The notes under the pieces were generated by a model that saw only the letters and a list, made by a program, of their open reading frames with translations, had not been told where the DNA came from and searched no databases. Made by a program: the position numbers and the translations under genes. A DNA stretch of 64,000 nt from Bradyrhizobium sp. WSM1417 (GTDB lineage Bacteria; Pseudomonadota; Alphaproteobacteria; Rhizobiales; Xanthobacteraceae), in contig NZ_KI911783.1 of assembly GCF_000515415.1 (NCBI RefSeq), positions 5,877,831 to 5,941,830 on the forward strand, read 5' to 3'. This document shows positions 1-7,999 of the stretch, in pieces (within the stretch, counting starts at the first letter, position 1; the number at the start of each line of letters is the position of its first letter).

Positions 1-631
1 TCTCCGAGGGAATACCGTAGACCAGGTTGATGACGCCGTCGGGCACGCCCGCGTCCGCAAACGCGCGGATCAGCTGTGCGGGCGAGGCCGGCGTCTCCTC
101 CGGCGCCTTGACGATGATCGAGCAGCCGGCGCCGAGTGCGGCGGAGAGCTTGCGCACGACCTGATTGATCGGAAAATTCCAGGGCGTGAACGCCGCGACC
201 GGGCCGACCGGCTCCTTGATCGCGAGCTGGTAGATGCCCGGCCCGCGCGCGGGGATCAGCCGGCCATAGGCGCGTTTGGCTTCTTCCGCAAACCACTCGA
301 TCACGTCGGCGGCGGCCATCGCCTCCATTTTGGCTTCGCCGAGAGTCTTGCCCTGCTCCATCGTAAGCAACGGTGCGATCTCGTCATTGCGCTCGCGCAT
401 GATCGCGGCGGCCTTGCGCATGATCCGGCAGCGCTCGAAGGGAGCAACGTTTCGCCAGATCTTGAAGCCGGCGCTGGCTGCGGCCAGCGCCTCGTCGAGG
501 TCGGACCGTCCGGCATGGGCGACGGTGCCGATCACCTCTTCGGTCGCGGGATTACGCACCTCGATCACCTTCCCCGAATGGGCCGGTCGCCATTTGCCGC
601 CAATGAAAAGCTGGGTGTTCGAATAGGCCAA
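1..631 (-). CDS. NAD(P)-dependent aldehyde dehydrogenase (C-terminus off window)
   Basis: Only the first 210 residues are inside the window. They begin at a TTG (629-631) placed seven bases after AAAAGGAG and read [13 protein letters not shown], a normal N-terminus for succinate-semialdehyde-type dehydrogenases. The TPWNFP motif (about residues 150-155) and the following KAPEETP are the standard NAD(P)-binding signatures of the aldehyde dehydrogenase superfamily. The catalytic Cys and Glu lie beyond the window, so activity cannot be judged. The stop of the upstream ATPase overlaps its ribosome site, so it is the last visible gene of the uptake operon and probably oxidises an aldehyde derived from the transported substrate. 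Exact substrate is unknown. Confidence 0.9.
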   Translation of the reverse strand, partial: MAYSNTQLFIGGKWRPAHSGKVIEVRNPATEEVIGTVAHAGRSDLDEALAAASAGFKIWRNVAPFERCRIMRKAAAIMRERNDEIAPLLTMEQGKTLGEAKMEAMAAADVIEWFAEEAKRAYGRLIPARGPGIYQLAIKEPVGPVAAFTPWNFPINQVVRKLSAALGAGCSIIVKAPEETPASPAQLIRAFADAGVPDGVINLVYGIPSE

Positions 632-643
632 CGGATTCTCCTT

Positions 644-1303
644 TTAGGTCGAGCGGTGGACGGCCTCGTGACAAATCGCGTCCGCCGCCTTTGTCATGTC
701 CGGCCCGAGATAAGCGCGACAGCGCGGATCTGCGACGAGCGCGCCAAAATTCGCCATGGGTGTTACGCCGCCGCCGGCCACGAACAGGAATCGTCCGGCG
801 ATCTCGGCGAGGATCTCGAGGTGCCAGGCGGCGGTCGGGTGCATGCAGAGCACGACCAGCCGGCCCTCGTCGCGCAGCTTGCGGAAGAAATCGAGCATGA
901 AGCCGATATAACCATCCTGCAGGTTGAACTGCGGTTCGTCGAACAGGTGAACCAGCGGCGTCCGGGTCGGCGACGGCGCCAGGAAGGCGGACGGAATGCG
1001 CTTGCGGAAGCGCCTGACCTGATACGACTGATGATAGTGGATCGCGAGCCGGTCGCGCTCACGATATTTGACGCCAAGGATATCGGTGCCCGCGACCAGC
1101 ACGCGCCCCGAGGTCGGCGCGTTCGAGCCTGTCATCATCTCAAACAAGGTTGTCTTGCCGGCGCCATTCGGGCCGACGACACCGACGATGTCAGGTTCGT
1201 CCAGCGACAGGTTTGCCTGCAGCGTGAATGACGGTCGGCGTATCACGCGGCCCCTTGTATAGACCTTCCGAACGTCGTCGAGAACGAGCAGCGGTGCGGC
1301 CAC
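644..1303 (-). CDS. ABC-type ATPase-like protein lacking the signature region (third ATPase of the operon)
   Basis: The 219-residue product has a clear Walker A (GPNGAGKTT, about 44-52), a Q-loop-like Gln (about 92), a Walker B ending in FDEP (about 121-124) and an H-loop His (about 155). Only some 25 residues separate the Q-loop from Walker B, where LivF/LivG proteins carry about 70, and no LSGGQ-type signature is present, so most of the helical subdomain is missing. It starts with GTG directly after the TAA of the LivF gene. The operon already encodes two normal ATPases, so this may be a regulatory or degenerate copy. ABC ancestry is certain, transport function is not. Confidence 0.8.
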   Translation of the reverse strand: MAAPLLVLDDVRKVYTRGRVIRRPSFTLQANLSLDEPDIVGVVGPNGAGKTTLFEMMTGSNAPTSGRVLVAGTDILGVKYRERDRLAIHYHQSYQVRRFRKRIPSAFLAPSPTRTPLVHLFDEPQFNLQDGYIGFMLDFFRKLRDEGRLVVLCMHPTAAWHLEILAEIAGRFLFVAGGGVTPMANFGALVADPRCRAYLGPDMTKAADAICHEAVHRST

Positions 1304-2005
1304 TTATTGTACTCCCAGCAAGCGCTGACGAAGCCCGCGGTCATCGCGCAAGGCCGCGGCCTCCCCGCTCCAGACGACCCGGCCGCGATCGATCACCGCG
1401 GCATGGTCCGCGACCGACAGCGCGATCTCGGCGTTCTGCTCCACGACCAGCGAGGCAATGCCCTCGTCCTTCATGCGCAGGATCGTCGCAAGCACGTCGC
1501 CGACGATTTTCGGGGCCAGTCCCTGGCTCGGCTCGTCGAACAGCACCAGTCCCGGCGAGCCGACCAGCGCGCGGGCGATCGCCACCATCTGCATTTCGCC
1601 GCCCGACAGATTTTCGCAGTCGCGCTCCATGAGATATTCGAGCGGCGAGAAGATCGCAGCGGCCTCCTTGAGGCTCCAGTGGCGAAAGCGCGTGCGCTTT
1701 TGCGCGATCGACAGGTTGCGCGCGACCGTCAATGTCGGACACAGCCGGCGGTCGTCGGGCACCCAGCCGATGCCGGCGCGCGCAATCTCGTGGGTCGGAT
1801 CGCGCGTGACGTCGTGACCGTCGAAACAAACGGAGCCGCGGCGCGGACGCGTCAGCCCGAGAATCGAGCGGAGCATGGTCGTCTTGCCGGCGCCGTTAGG
1901 GCCGAGCAGCGCAAACACCTTGGCGTGCTCGATCGCGAGCGAGGCGCCGAACAGCGCCTGGGTCTCGCCGTAGAAGGTATCGATCGCGTCCACTTCGAGG
2001 ATCAT
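1304..2005 (-). CDS. livF: Branched-chain-type ABC transporter ATP-binding protein, LivF-like
   Basis: This 233-residue protein is the usual length for LivF and contains Walker A GPNGAGKTT, signature LSGGEMQM and Walker B LVLFDEP followed by SQGLAP, the LivF-type D-loop. The ATG at 2003-2005 overlaps the TGA of the LivG gene as ATGA, which supports this start over longer in-frame options and implies translational coupling. It would power import of the ligand delivered by the binding protein at 4818-6110. The ligand is not known; the symbol describes the family only. Confidence 0.92.
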   Translation of the reverse strand: MILEVDAIDTFYGETQALFGASLAIEHAKVFALLGPNGAGKTTMLRSILGLTRPRRGSVCFDGHDVTRDPTHEIARAGIGWVPDDRRLCPTLTVARNLSIAQKRTRFRHWSLKEAAAIFSPLEYLMERDCENLSGGEMQMVAIARALVGSPGLVLFDEPSQGLAPKIVGDVLATILRMKDEGIASLVVEQNAEIALSVADHAAVIDRGRVVWSGEAAALRDDRGLRQRLLGVQ

Positions 2006-2745
2006 GCGAACTTCCCGAGATTGGAGCGCCGCACCCATTCGTTCTGCTGCAGTTCGTGTGGCGTTCCGCGCGCCACCACCTGGCCCCAATGGATGACCGA
2101 GATGCGGTCAGCCAACGAGAACAGGAACTCCATATCGTGCTCGATGGCGACGATGGTCAGCCGCCCCTTCAGGCGAGCAATCAGGGTTGCGAGCCGTTGC
2201 ACCCCATCGGAGCCGAGACCGGAGGTCGGCTCGTCCAGGCACAGCACGCGGGGCGCCTGCGCCAGGGCGACCGCGATCTCCAGCGCACGCCGGTCGCCAT
2301 AGGACAGGTCCTTGGCGCGGATGCCGCCCTTGTCTGCAAGCCCGACCGCTGCGAGCGCTTCGGAAGACTTCGCGGCAAACCGGCTGTCGCCCGCCGCTGC
2401 GCGCGCGACATCGTGGCCACGGGCGCGAAACTCGGGCAAGCCCATCATGACGTTGTCACGCGCGGAGAATTCGTCGAACAGGGTCATGATCTGAAACGAG
2501 CGAGCGATGCCCTTGGCGGCGATGCGATGCGGGCTGAGGCCCGTGACATCCTCGCCGCCGAGCAGGACCCGGCCCCGGTTCGGCTTCACCCGGCCGGTGA
2601 GGACATTGAAGAATGTGGTCTTGCCGGCGCCGTTTGGACCCATCACACCGTGAAACTCGCCCTCCGCAACCGCGAGATCGACGCTCTCCAGCACGACGCG
2701 ATCGCCGAAGCGGACATGAACGGCCGCGGCTTCGATCATGTTCAT
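2002..2745 (-). CDS. livG: Branched-chain-type ABC transporter ATP-binding protein, LivG-like
   Basis: The 247-residue protein carries Walker A GPNGAGKTTFF, a LivG-style signature LSYGDRR and Walker B VLCLDEPTSGL. The ATG (2743-2745) overlaps the LivM stop in an ATGA; a second Met lies two codons later. It is the second nucleotide-binding subunit of the same importer, pairing with the LivF-like protein encoded immediately downstream. Confidence 0.93.
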   Translation of the reverse strand: MNMIEAAAVHVRFGDRVVLESVDLAVAEGEFHGVMGPNGAGKTTFFNVLTGRVKPNRGRVLLGGEDVTGLSPHRIAAKGIARSFQIMTLFDEFSARDNVMMGLPEFRARGHDVARAAAGDSRFAAKSSEALAAVGLADKGGIRAKDLSYGDRRALEIAVALAQAPRVLCLDEPTSGLGSDGVQRLATLIARLKGRLTIVAIEHDMEFLFSLADRISVIHWGQVVARGTPHELQQNEWVRRSNLGKFA

Positions 2746-3785
2746 CGCCCGCTCCCGAACAGCAGCCGCATCGCCGAGGTACCGCGCTGCCGTAAGGCGC
2801 CGAGTGAGTGCTGCTGCACGGCCGCGGAGATCGCGCCGGCAATGCCTTCGGGGCGGAACAGCACGATCGCGATGAACAGCAGACCAAAATAGAGCATCCA
2901 GGCATTGGTCAGCGCGCCGATCACGTCGCGGGCGGTCAGGAAGAGAAACACGCCGATCACCGGCCCCCAAAAGCTGACAAGCCCACCGCCGACGAGCGTC
3001 ATCATCACGACGTAGCCGGATTGATGCAGGCTCATGACGTCAGGGAATGCGGCGAGCTGCGCCATGGCGAACAATCCGCCGGCAAAGCCCGAGACCGCGG
3101 CCGACAGCGCAAAGACCGCGACCTTGTAGAGCCAAACATTATAGCCGAGATGGCTTGCACGAACTTCGCTCTGCCTGATCGCGGCGACCACGCGGCCATA
3201 GGGCGAGTTCACCAGCCGCCACAAGGCAGCGGTGCCGACTGCAAAGACGGCGAGCACGAAATAGTAGAACGCAACATTGTCGGTGAGATCGAAAGACACC
3301 AGCCCGAAATCGGCCGGCAACCGTTTGATCTTGAGTAGGCCGTCTTCGCCGCCGGTGATCCGGTGCGATTTGATCGCCAGTGTCCAGAAGATCTGGCCGA
3401 AGGCAATCGTCATGAAGGCATAATAGATGCCGCGCCTGTGCGAGATGAACAGCGCCACCAGCACGCCGGCGAGGCCCGCCCCCGCGGCCGCGGCCATCAG
3501 ACAAATCCAGAGATTTGCAACGATTTCGAGCTGACAGAGACCGAACGCGTAGGCGCCGATGCCGAAATACGCACCATGACCGAACGACGGAAGGCCGGCA
3601 GTGCCGAGCACCAGGTTGAACGCGAGCGCATAGAGCGACCAGATCAGGATCTCGATCCCCAGATAGGGATAGAGCCCGATCCGCGTGATCCAGAGCGGCA
3701 CCGTTGCAAGCACGAGCCAGAGCACCAGCATCGTCGGCGTCACGAGGCGCGCGGCGTCCGGTGAAGATTTTGATTCCACAATCAT
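2742..3785 (-). CDS. livM: Branched-chain-type ABC transporter permease, LivM-like
   Basis: This is a 347-residue integral membrane protein with about nine hydrophobic segments. It contains the LivM family stretch LVLGTAGLPSFGHGAYFGIG (about residues 57-76) and a late cytoplasmic loop SFWGPVIG. The ATG at 3783-3785 follows AAAGGGA and lies five bases beyond the LivH stop. Together with the LivH-like protein it forms the membrane channel of the importer. Confidence 0.92.
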   Translation of the reverse strand: MIVESKSSPDAARLVTPTMLVLWLVLATVPLWITRIGLYPYLGIEILIWSLYALAFNLVLGTAGLPSFGHGAYFGIGAYAFGLCQLEIVANLWICLMAAAAGAGLAGVLVALFISHRRGIYYAFMTIAFGQIFWTLAIKSHRITGGEDGLLKIKRLPADFGLVSFDLTDNVAFYYFVLAVFAVGTAALWRLVNSPYGRVVAAIRQSEVRASHLGYNVWLYKVAVFALSAAVSGFAGGLFAMAQLAAFPDVMSLHQSGYVVMMTLVGGGLVSFWGPVIGVFLFLTARDVIGALTNAWMLYFGLLFIAIVLFRPEGIAGAISAAVQQHSLGALRQRGTSAMRLLFGSGR

Positions 3786-3790
3786 TCCCT

Positions 3791-4711
3791 TTAGGCCTCG
3801 AGCACGCTCTTCTTGCCCCAGAGGCCACGCGCGCGGAACGTCACGACGGCAACAAGCAAGATGTACATCGACAACAGCGACCATTCGGACGCGTAAGCGC
3901 CGGCGAGGCCGACACACAGCCCGGCCAAAAGACCCGCCACGACCGCACCCCAAAAGCTGCCGACGCCCCCGAGCACGATCACCAGGAATGCAGGAATGAC
4001 GGCATCGACGCCCATATGCGGGCGAATGCCCCAGATCGGTGCGACGATGATGCCCGCGATCGCGGCCAGCATCGTGCCGAACACGAACACCAGCAGCCGC
4101 AATCGTGACAGGTTGATGCCGAGCGCGCGAACGATCTCGCTGTCATGCGCGCCGGCTTTGACCGTCGCGCCGAACGAGGTCTTTTCGATCAACAGCCAGA
4201 CCAGGCCGATGACCCCGGCGGAGATGCCCGCTGCGTAGAAGCGATAGGTCGACCAGATCAGGTCACCGAACAGGAAGCCGCCATTGATGGCGGACGGCAC
4301 CTGCAGCACGTAATCGCGCGTGCCCCAGACCAGGCGGATCATCTCTTCGATCACCATCGCGGCGCCGAAGGTCAGGAGCAGCCCGTACAGCGGATCCTTG
4401 CCGTAAGTGCGCCGCATGCAGAGCTCGATCAGCATGCCGACCAAACTCACGATCACGGGCGCGATGACCAACGTGGCGGCATAGCGCCAGCCGAGCGGCA
4501 GCGCCAGCCACGCTTTCGCAAGTTCCGCCGGCAATGGCGGGCGCGGCCCGGTGAGCTGCATGGCGACATAAGCCCCGAGCGCGAACAGCGAACCGTGCGC
4601 GAGGTTGATCTGCTCCATCAGCCCGACGATGAGCATGAAGCCGAGCGCGATCAGCGCGAACAGCAGGCCGAGCGTCAGGCCGTTCAGGAGATGCGGAAGA
4701 AGGTCGAACAA
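3791..4711 (-). CDS. livH: Branched-chain-type ABC transporter permease, LivH-like
   Basis: A polytopic membrane protein of about 306 residues with the LivH landmark GLMEQINLAHGSLFALGAYV near the N-terminus and GGVGSFWGAVVAG near the C-terminus. I choose the TTG at 4709-4711, giving FDLLPHLLNG after the initiator, because LivH proteins normally begin just there and GAGAG lies upstream. Longer in-frame starts read through a hairpin in the leader and look non-coding. The start is therefore uncertain; the family is not. Confidence 0.88.
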   Translation of the reverse strand: MFDLLPHLLNGLTLGLLFALIALGFMLIVGLMEQINLAHGSLFALGAYVAMQLTGPRPPLPAELAKAWLALPLGWRYAATLVIAPVIVSLVGMLIELCMRRTYGKDPLYGLLLTFGAAMVIEEMIRLVWGTRDYVLQVPSAINGGFLFGDLIWSTYRFYAAGISAGVIGLVWLLIEKTSFGATVKAGAHDSEIVRALGINLSRLRLLVFVFGTMLAAIAGIIVAPIWGIRPHMGVDAVIPAFLVIVLGGVGSFWGAVVAGLLAGLCVGLAGAYASEWSLLSMYILLVAVVTFRARGLWGKKSVLEA

Positions 4712-4767
4712 GGTTTTTGGCTCTCGCAACTGGCATGTGTCACCCGGGACGCTGATGGTCCCGGTGC

Positions 4768-4791
4768 GCGGCGCGCGAGATTGCGCGCCGC
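4768..4791 (-). promoter_or_regulatory. Intercistronic hairpin between binding-protein and permease genes
   Basis: GCGGCGCGC (4768-4776) and GCGCGCCGC (4783-4791) are perfect 9-base complements around a 6-base loop. It sits in the roughly 100-base gap between the binding-protein stop and the LivH start and has no U tract. Such hairpins commonly protect or attenuate the message so that the binding protein is made in excess; that role is inferred. Confidence 0.5.
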
Positions 4792-4817
4792 TCGTTCTGC
4801 GACGTGACGCGCCGTCT

Positions 4818-6110
4818 CTAGGAGTCGACGGTCGGCACCTGGTCGTAGGGCGTGAGCTTGCACTTGCCAGGTGCCGCATCGTCAGCGGCGGATTTCGGCT
4901 CCGTCCAGCTGATGATCTCGAACAGATCGGTATTGTCGGCCGGTTTGGCGTTGCGTCGCGCTAGGTAGATCGCCTGCTGCATCTGGTGCGTCATCGGATC
5001 CATATAGGCGTCGAAATGCTGCATGCGGTCGGTCGCCGAGACCTTCAGGTTCTCAAGCTCCTTGATGATCTTGACGTTGTTGGTCGACCCAGCCCGCTCG
5101 ATCGCACGAAGCAGTTCGCGCGTGGACATGTAGCCGTTGTAGGAGACATTGCCCGGCACCGGGATCGGGCCGTCCTTGTTGGCGGCCTGCCACTTCTTGA
5201 CGAATTCGGCGACGCCGGGCAGCGGCAGCTTGTGATACCAGGTCGTGCCGAACACGCCGAACAGGCTGTCGGGCGCACCCCACACGTCGGGCCAGTCCTG
5301 CTGGTTGTTGATCCAGGCCGGCTTGCCGTCGAGCTTGAGCTGCGCCACCTGCTCGCGCAATGCCTTGATGTCGTCGCCGCCAACCGCGGTCGCCACAACG
5401 TCGGGCTTGGCCTGCTGGATCTTCAGCAGGTAGGCGGTGAAGTCGCGCGTGTTCTGCGGCACCAGCAGATTGTCGAGGATCTTGCCGCCGGCGCTCTCGA
5501 CCTGCGTTCTTGTCGCGGCAGACGTCGTGTGACCCCAGACATAGTCGTTGGTCAGCAGCATCCAGTTCTTGCCGATGGAGTCCACCGCGTTCTTGACCGA
5601 CGCTTTGGAAAAATTGGTGCCGTTGCCGTCCCAGACGAATTTCACGCGTGAGCAATTCTCCCCGGCTTCGCTCGGCGCCGAGGAGTTGGTGTTCATGTAG
5701 ATCACACCGTATTTGCTGGCGACCTGCGTGATGGCGTTGGCGACACCCGAATGCAGCGCGCCGATCAGGATGGTGCAGTCCTCGCGGGTGATGAAGCGTT
5801 CGGCGACGCGGCTGCCGGTGGCTGGCGTCGTCTCGGTGTCCGCGGTGATGAACGTGACCTGGCGCCCGAGTACGCCACCTTTGGCGTTGATCTCGTCGAT
5901 CGCCATCTTGATGCCGCGGAAATCATCCTGGCCGCTGTTGCCGTATTGACCGCTGGCATCGCAGGTCAGGCCAAGCTTGATCGGTTTGGCGCCTTGCGCC
6001 CAGGCATGATTCTCCCTCCACGGCCCAAAGAAGCTGCCGGTGCCGCCGATGACACTCGCCATCAAGCTGCCCTTCAGAACGCTTCGCCGTGAGATCTGAC
6101 GCCCTCTCAT
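4818..6110 (-). CDS. ABC transporter substrate-binding protein with TAT signal (Peripla_BP_6 type)
   Basis: The 430-residue product starts at an ATG preceded by GGAGGACACG. Its N-terminus has a twin-arginine signal (SRRSVLKGSLMASVIGG) ending near HAWAQG, so it is likely exported folded to the periplasm. The mature part (IKLGLTCDASGQYGNSGQ onward) is a type I periplasmic ligand-binding fold of the LivK/urea-amide class. It heads a seven-gene minus-strand operon and would pick up the substrate. The ligand cannot be named from sequence; the neighbouring aldehyde and alcohol-type dehydrogenases suggest a carbon source rather than an amino acid. Confidence 0.9.
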   Translation of the reverse strand: MRGRQISRRSVLKGSLMASVIGGTGSFFGPWRENHAWAQGAKPIKLGLTCDASGQYGNSGQDDFRGIKMAIDEINAKGGVLGRQVTFITADTETTPATGSRVAERFITREDCTILIGALHSGVANAITQVASKYGVIYMNTNSSAPSEAGENCSRVKFVWDGNGTNFSKASVKNAVDSIGKNWMLLTNDYVWGHTTSAATRTQVESAGGKILDNLLVPQNTRDFTAYLLKIQQAKPDVVATAVGGDDIKALREQVAQLKLDGKPAWINNQQDWPDVWGAPDSLFGVFGTTWYHKLPLPGVAEFVKKWQAANKDGPIPVPGNVSYNGYMSTRELLRAIERAGSTNNVKIIKELENLKVSATDRMQHFDAYMDPMTHQMQQAIYLARRNAKPADNTDLFEIISWTEPKSAADDAAPGKCKLTPYDQVPTVDS

Positions 6111-6152
6111 CGTGTCCTCCCGTTTTCGAAGTCTTTTGCTTTTTTGTGGGAT

Positions 6153-6198
6153 TAGAATATTCATTCCATCTCTTATGTAAAGTAGAATATTTGATCCA
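6153..6198. promoter_or_regulatory. Tandem 16-bp direct repeats, candidate RpiR operator
   Basis: TAGAATATTCATTCCA (6153-6168) and TAGAATATTTGATCCA (6183-6198) match at 13 of 16 positions and start exactly 30 bases apart, about three helical turns. They lie in the only AT-rich part of the divergent gap between the binding-protein gene and the RpiR gene. The position and periodicity fit an operator for the adjacent regulator; binding is inferred. Confidence 0.55.
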
Positions 6199-6246
6199 AA
6201 CGATGAAATGCCGTTAAACAGGCGACCGATCCGGAGATCCGACTCG

Positions 6247-7080
6247 ATGAACAAGGCGGCTGGCGCCATGAGTTATGACGAACTGCGCGGCGCGATTGCG
6301 CAGCGGCACCGGGCGCTGTCCGGCCGGCTGCAGCAGATCGCGGAGTTCGTGCTCGATCACCCGACCGACGTCGCGCTCGGCACCGTGGCGGAGGTGGCGC
6401 AGCGCTCCGGGGTGCCGCCGTCGGCAATCGTTCGCTTCGCGCATGCGCTCGGGTTCGGCGGCTTCACCGAGATGCAGCAGGTGTTCCGCTCACGCCTCGT
6501 TGCCGGCGTCGCGCCGAGCTACAAGTCGCGCCTCGCCCGCATGAAGAGCCAGGAGAAGTCAGTGCTCGGCCGCCAGCCGGCCGCGGTATTGTCGCGCTTC
6601 GTCTCGGAAGCCCAATCAGCGCTGGTCACGCTCAGCCAATCCGTCCATGCGCGTGAACTCGACGCCGCAACCGCGATCCTTGCCAAGGCACGTGATATCT
6701 ATCTGCTCGGTCTGGGCGGCTCGTTCCCGGTTGCGATCCACCTCGCCTACGTGCTGCGCAAGCTCGGACGGCGCGTCGTCCTGCTCGACGGTCTTGGCGG
6801 CAGCATCCACGAGCAGTCGCACGCGGCGACATCAGACGACGCGCTGGTCGCGATCAGCTTCCGAAATTACTATCCGGATACGGCGCGGTTGTTTCCTGAA
6901 CTCGTCGCGCGGGGCGTGCCCACGATTTCCATCACCGACAGCCTTTTGAGCCCGATCGTCGAGGGCGCGAGCGTCGTGTTCGAGATCCAGGATATGCCTG
7001 AGCCTGCGCTGCGTACGCTTGTCGCACCGATGTGCCTCGTGCAGGCGTTGGCGATCGGCCTCGACCTCGCAGCAGACTGA
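6247..7080 (+). CDS. RpiR/MurR-family transcriptional regulator
   Basis: The 277-residue protein has an N-terminal RpiR helix-turn-helix (VAQRSGVPPSAIVRFAHALG, roughly residues 48-67) and a C-terminal SIS domain (DIYLLGLGGSFPVAIHLAYV, roughly 145-165) that in this family senses phosphosugars or related metabolites. The chosen ATG follows CCGGAG; another Met lies six codons on. It diverges from the uptake operon and precedes the short-chain dehydrogenase, so it most likely controls both. Whether it represses or activates is not visible. Confidence 0.9.
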   Translation: MNKAAGAMSYDELRGAIAQRHRALSGRLQQIAEFVLDHPTDVALGTVAEVAQRSGVPPSAIVRFAHALGFGGFTEMQQVFRSRLVAGVAPSYKSRLARMKSQEKSVLGRQPAAVLSRFVSEAQSALVTLSQSVHARELDAATAILAKARDIYLLGLGGSFPVAIHLAYVLRKLGRRVVLLDGLGGSIHEQSHAATSDDALVAISFRNYYPDTARLFPELVARGVPTISITDSLLSPIVEGASVVFEIQDMPEPALRTLVAPMCLVQALAIGLDLAAD

Positions 7081-7102
7081 CATTCACAACAGGAACAAGA
7101 TC

Positions 7103-7927
7103 ATGACATCGCATGACACCAACAAGCTTCTGGCAGGCAAAGTTGCGCTGGTGACCGGCGCGGGACGCGGGCTCGGCCGCGCTTTTGCAGAGAAGCTTGC
7201 CGCGCTCGGCGCTGACGTCGCTATCCACGGCATGCGTGAGAACGGGCCGGCCGAGTATGGCGAGGGCACCACGCTTACCGCGGTCGCCGCCGAGATCGGC
7301 CGCGAATTCGGCGTTCGCAGCCAGCGCGTGCTCGGCGATCTCACCAAGGGCGAGGACATCGCACGCGTCATCGCGGAGACCGAAGCGGCACTCGGCCCGA
7401 TCGACATCCTCGTGCACAATGCCGGCGGCGATATCGCGGCTGGCGGCGGCAAGCCCGATCCGAACGATGCGGTGAACATCAAGGAGGCGGATGTGCGCGC
7501 GGTGCTGGAGCGCAATCTGCTCTCCACCATCCTGACATGCCAGGCGGTCGCGCGCGGCATGATGGAGCGCCGGCGCGGCCGCATCGTCACGCTTGGCTCC
7601 GTCGCCGCGTTCAAGGGGCGTACCCAGGGCTCGATCTATGCGGTGTCGAAGGCCGGGGTGACCCATTACACGCGATGCCTGGCCGACCAGCTCCGCCCCT
7701 ACGACATCGCCGTCAATTGCATCGCGCCCGGGGATACCCGTACCGGCCGCTTTCTCGGCACGCGCGCGGTGGACCCGGATCGAATGGTCGAGACCGGCAC
7801 ACTCGACCGCATCGCGACCGTCGACGAGGTCGCGCGCGTTGTCGAGTTTTTCGCCGGTCCCATGGGCGCCTTCGTTTCCGGTCAGGTGCTGCGGATCGAC
7901 GGCGGCGGGCAGTGCTGGCCGGGCTAA
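7103..7927 (+). CDS. Short-chain dehydrogenase/reductase (SDR, FabG-like)
   Basis: This 274-residue classical SDR has the cofactor motif TGAGRGLG (about 18-25), the NAGG motif, and the active-site Tyr and Lys in YAVSK. The C-terminus ends in IDGGGQCWPG, typical of the class. AGGA lies ten bases before the ATG, and the gene follows the RpiR gene by 22 bases, so the two are probably cotranscribed. It likely oxidises or reduces an intermediate of the substrate imported by the divergent transporter. Confidence 0.9.
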   Translation: MTSHDTNKLLAGKVALVTGAGRGLGRAFAEKLAALGADVAIHGMRENGPAEYGEGTTLTAVAAEIGREFGVRSQRVLGDLTKGEDIARVIAETEAALGPIDILVHNAGGDIAAGGGKPDPNDAVNIKEADVRAVLERNLLSTILTCQAVARGMMERRRGRIVTLGSVAAFKGRTQGSIYAVSKAGVTHYTRCLADQLRPYDIAVNCIAPGDTRTGRFLGTRAVDPDRMVETGTLDRIATVDEVARVVEFFAGPMGAFVSGQVLRIDGGGQCWPG

Positions 7928-7949
7928 AACGCACCCGCGAGCGAAACAG

Positions 7950-7976
7950 AAAAGGGCCGCTGCAAGCGGCCCTTTT
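7950..7976. terminator. Bidirectional intrinsic terminator
   Basis: AAAAGGGCCGC (7950-7960) and GCGGCCCTTTT (7966-7976) form a perfect 11-base stem with a TGCAA loop, A-rich on one side and T-rich on the other. It lies between the convergent SDR and DUF2778 genes and would stop transcription from both. Confidence 0.85.
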
Positions 7977-7999
7977 GCGTGATCTCGAATTGACTGAAG

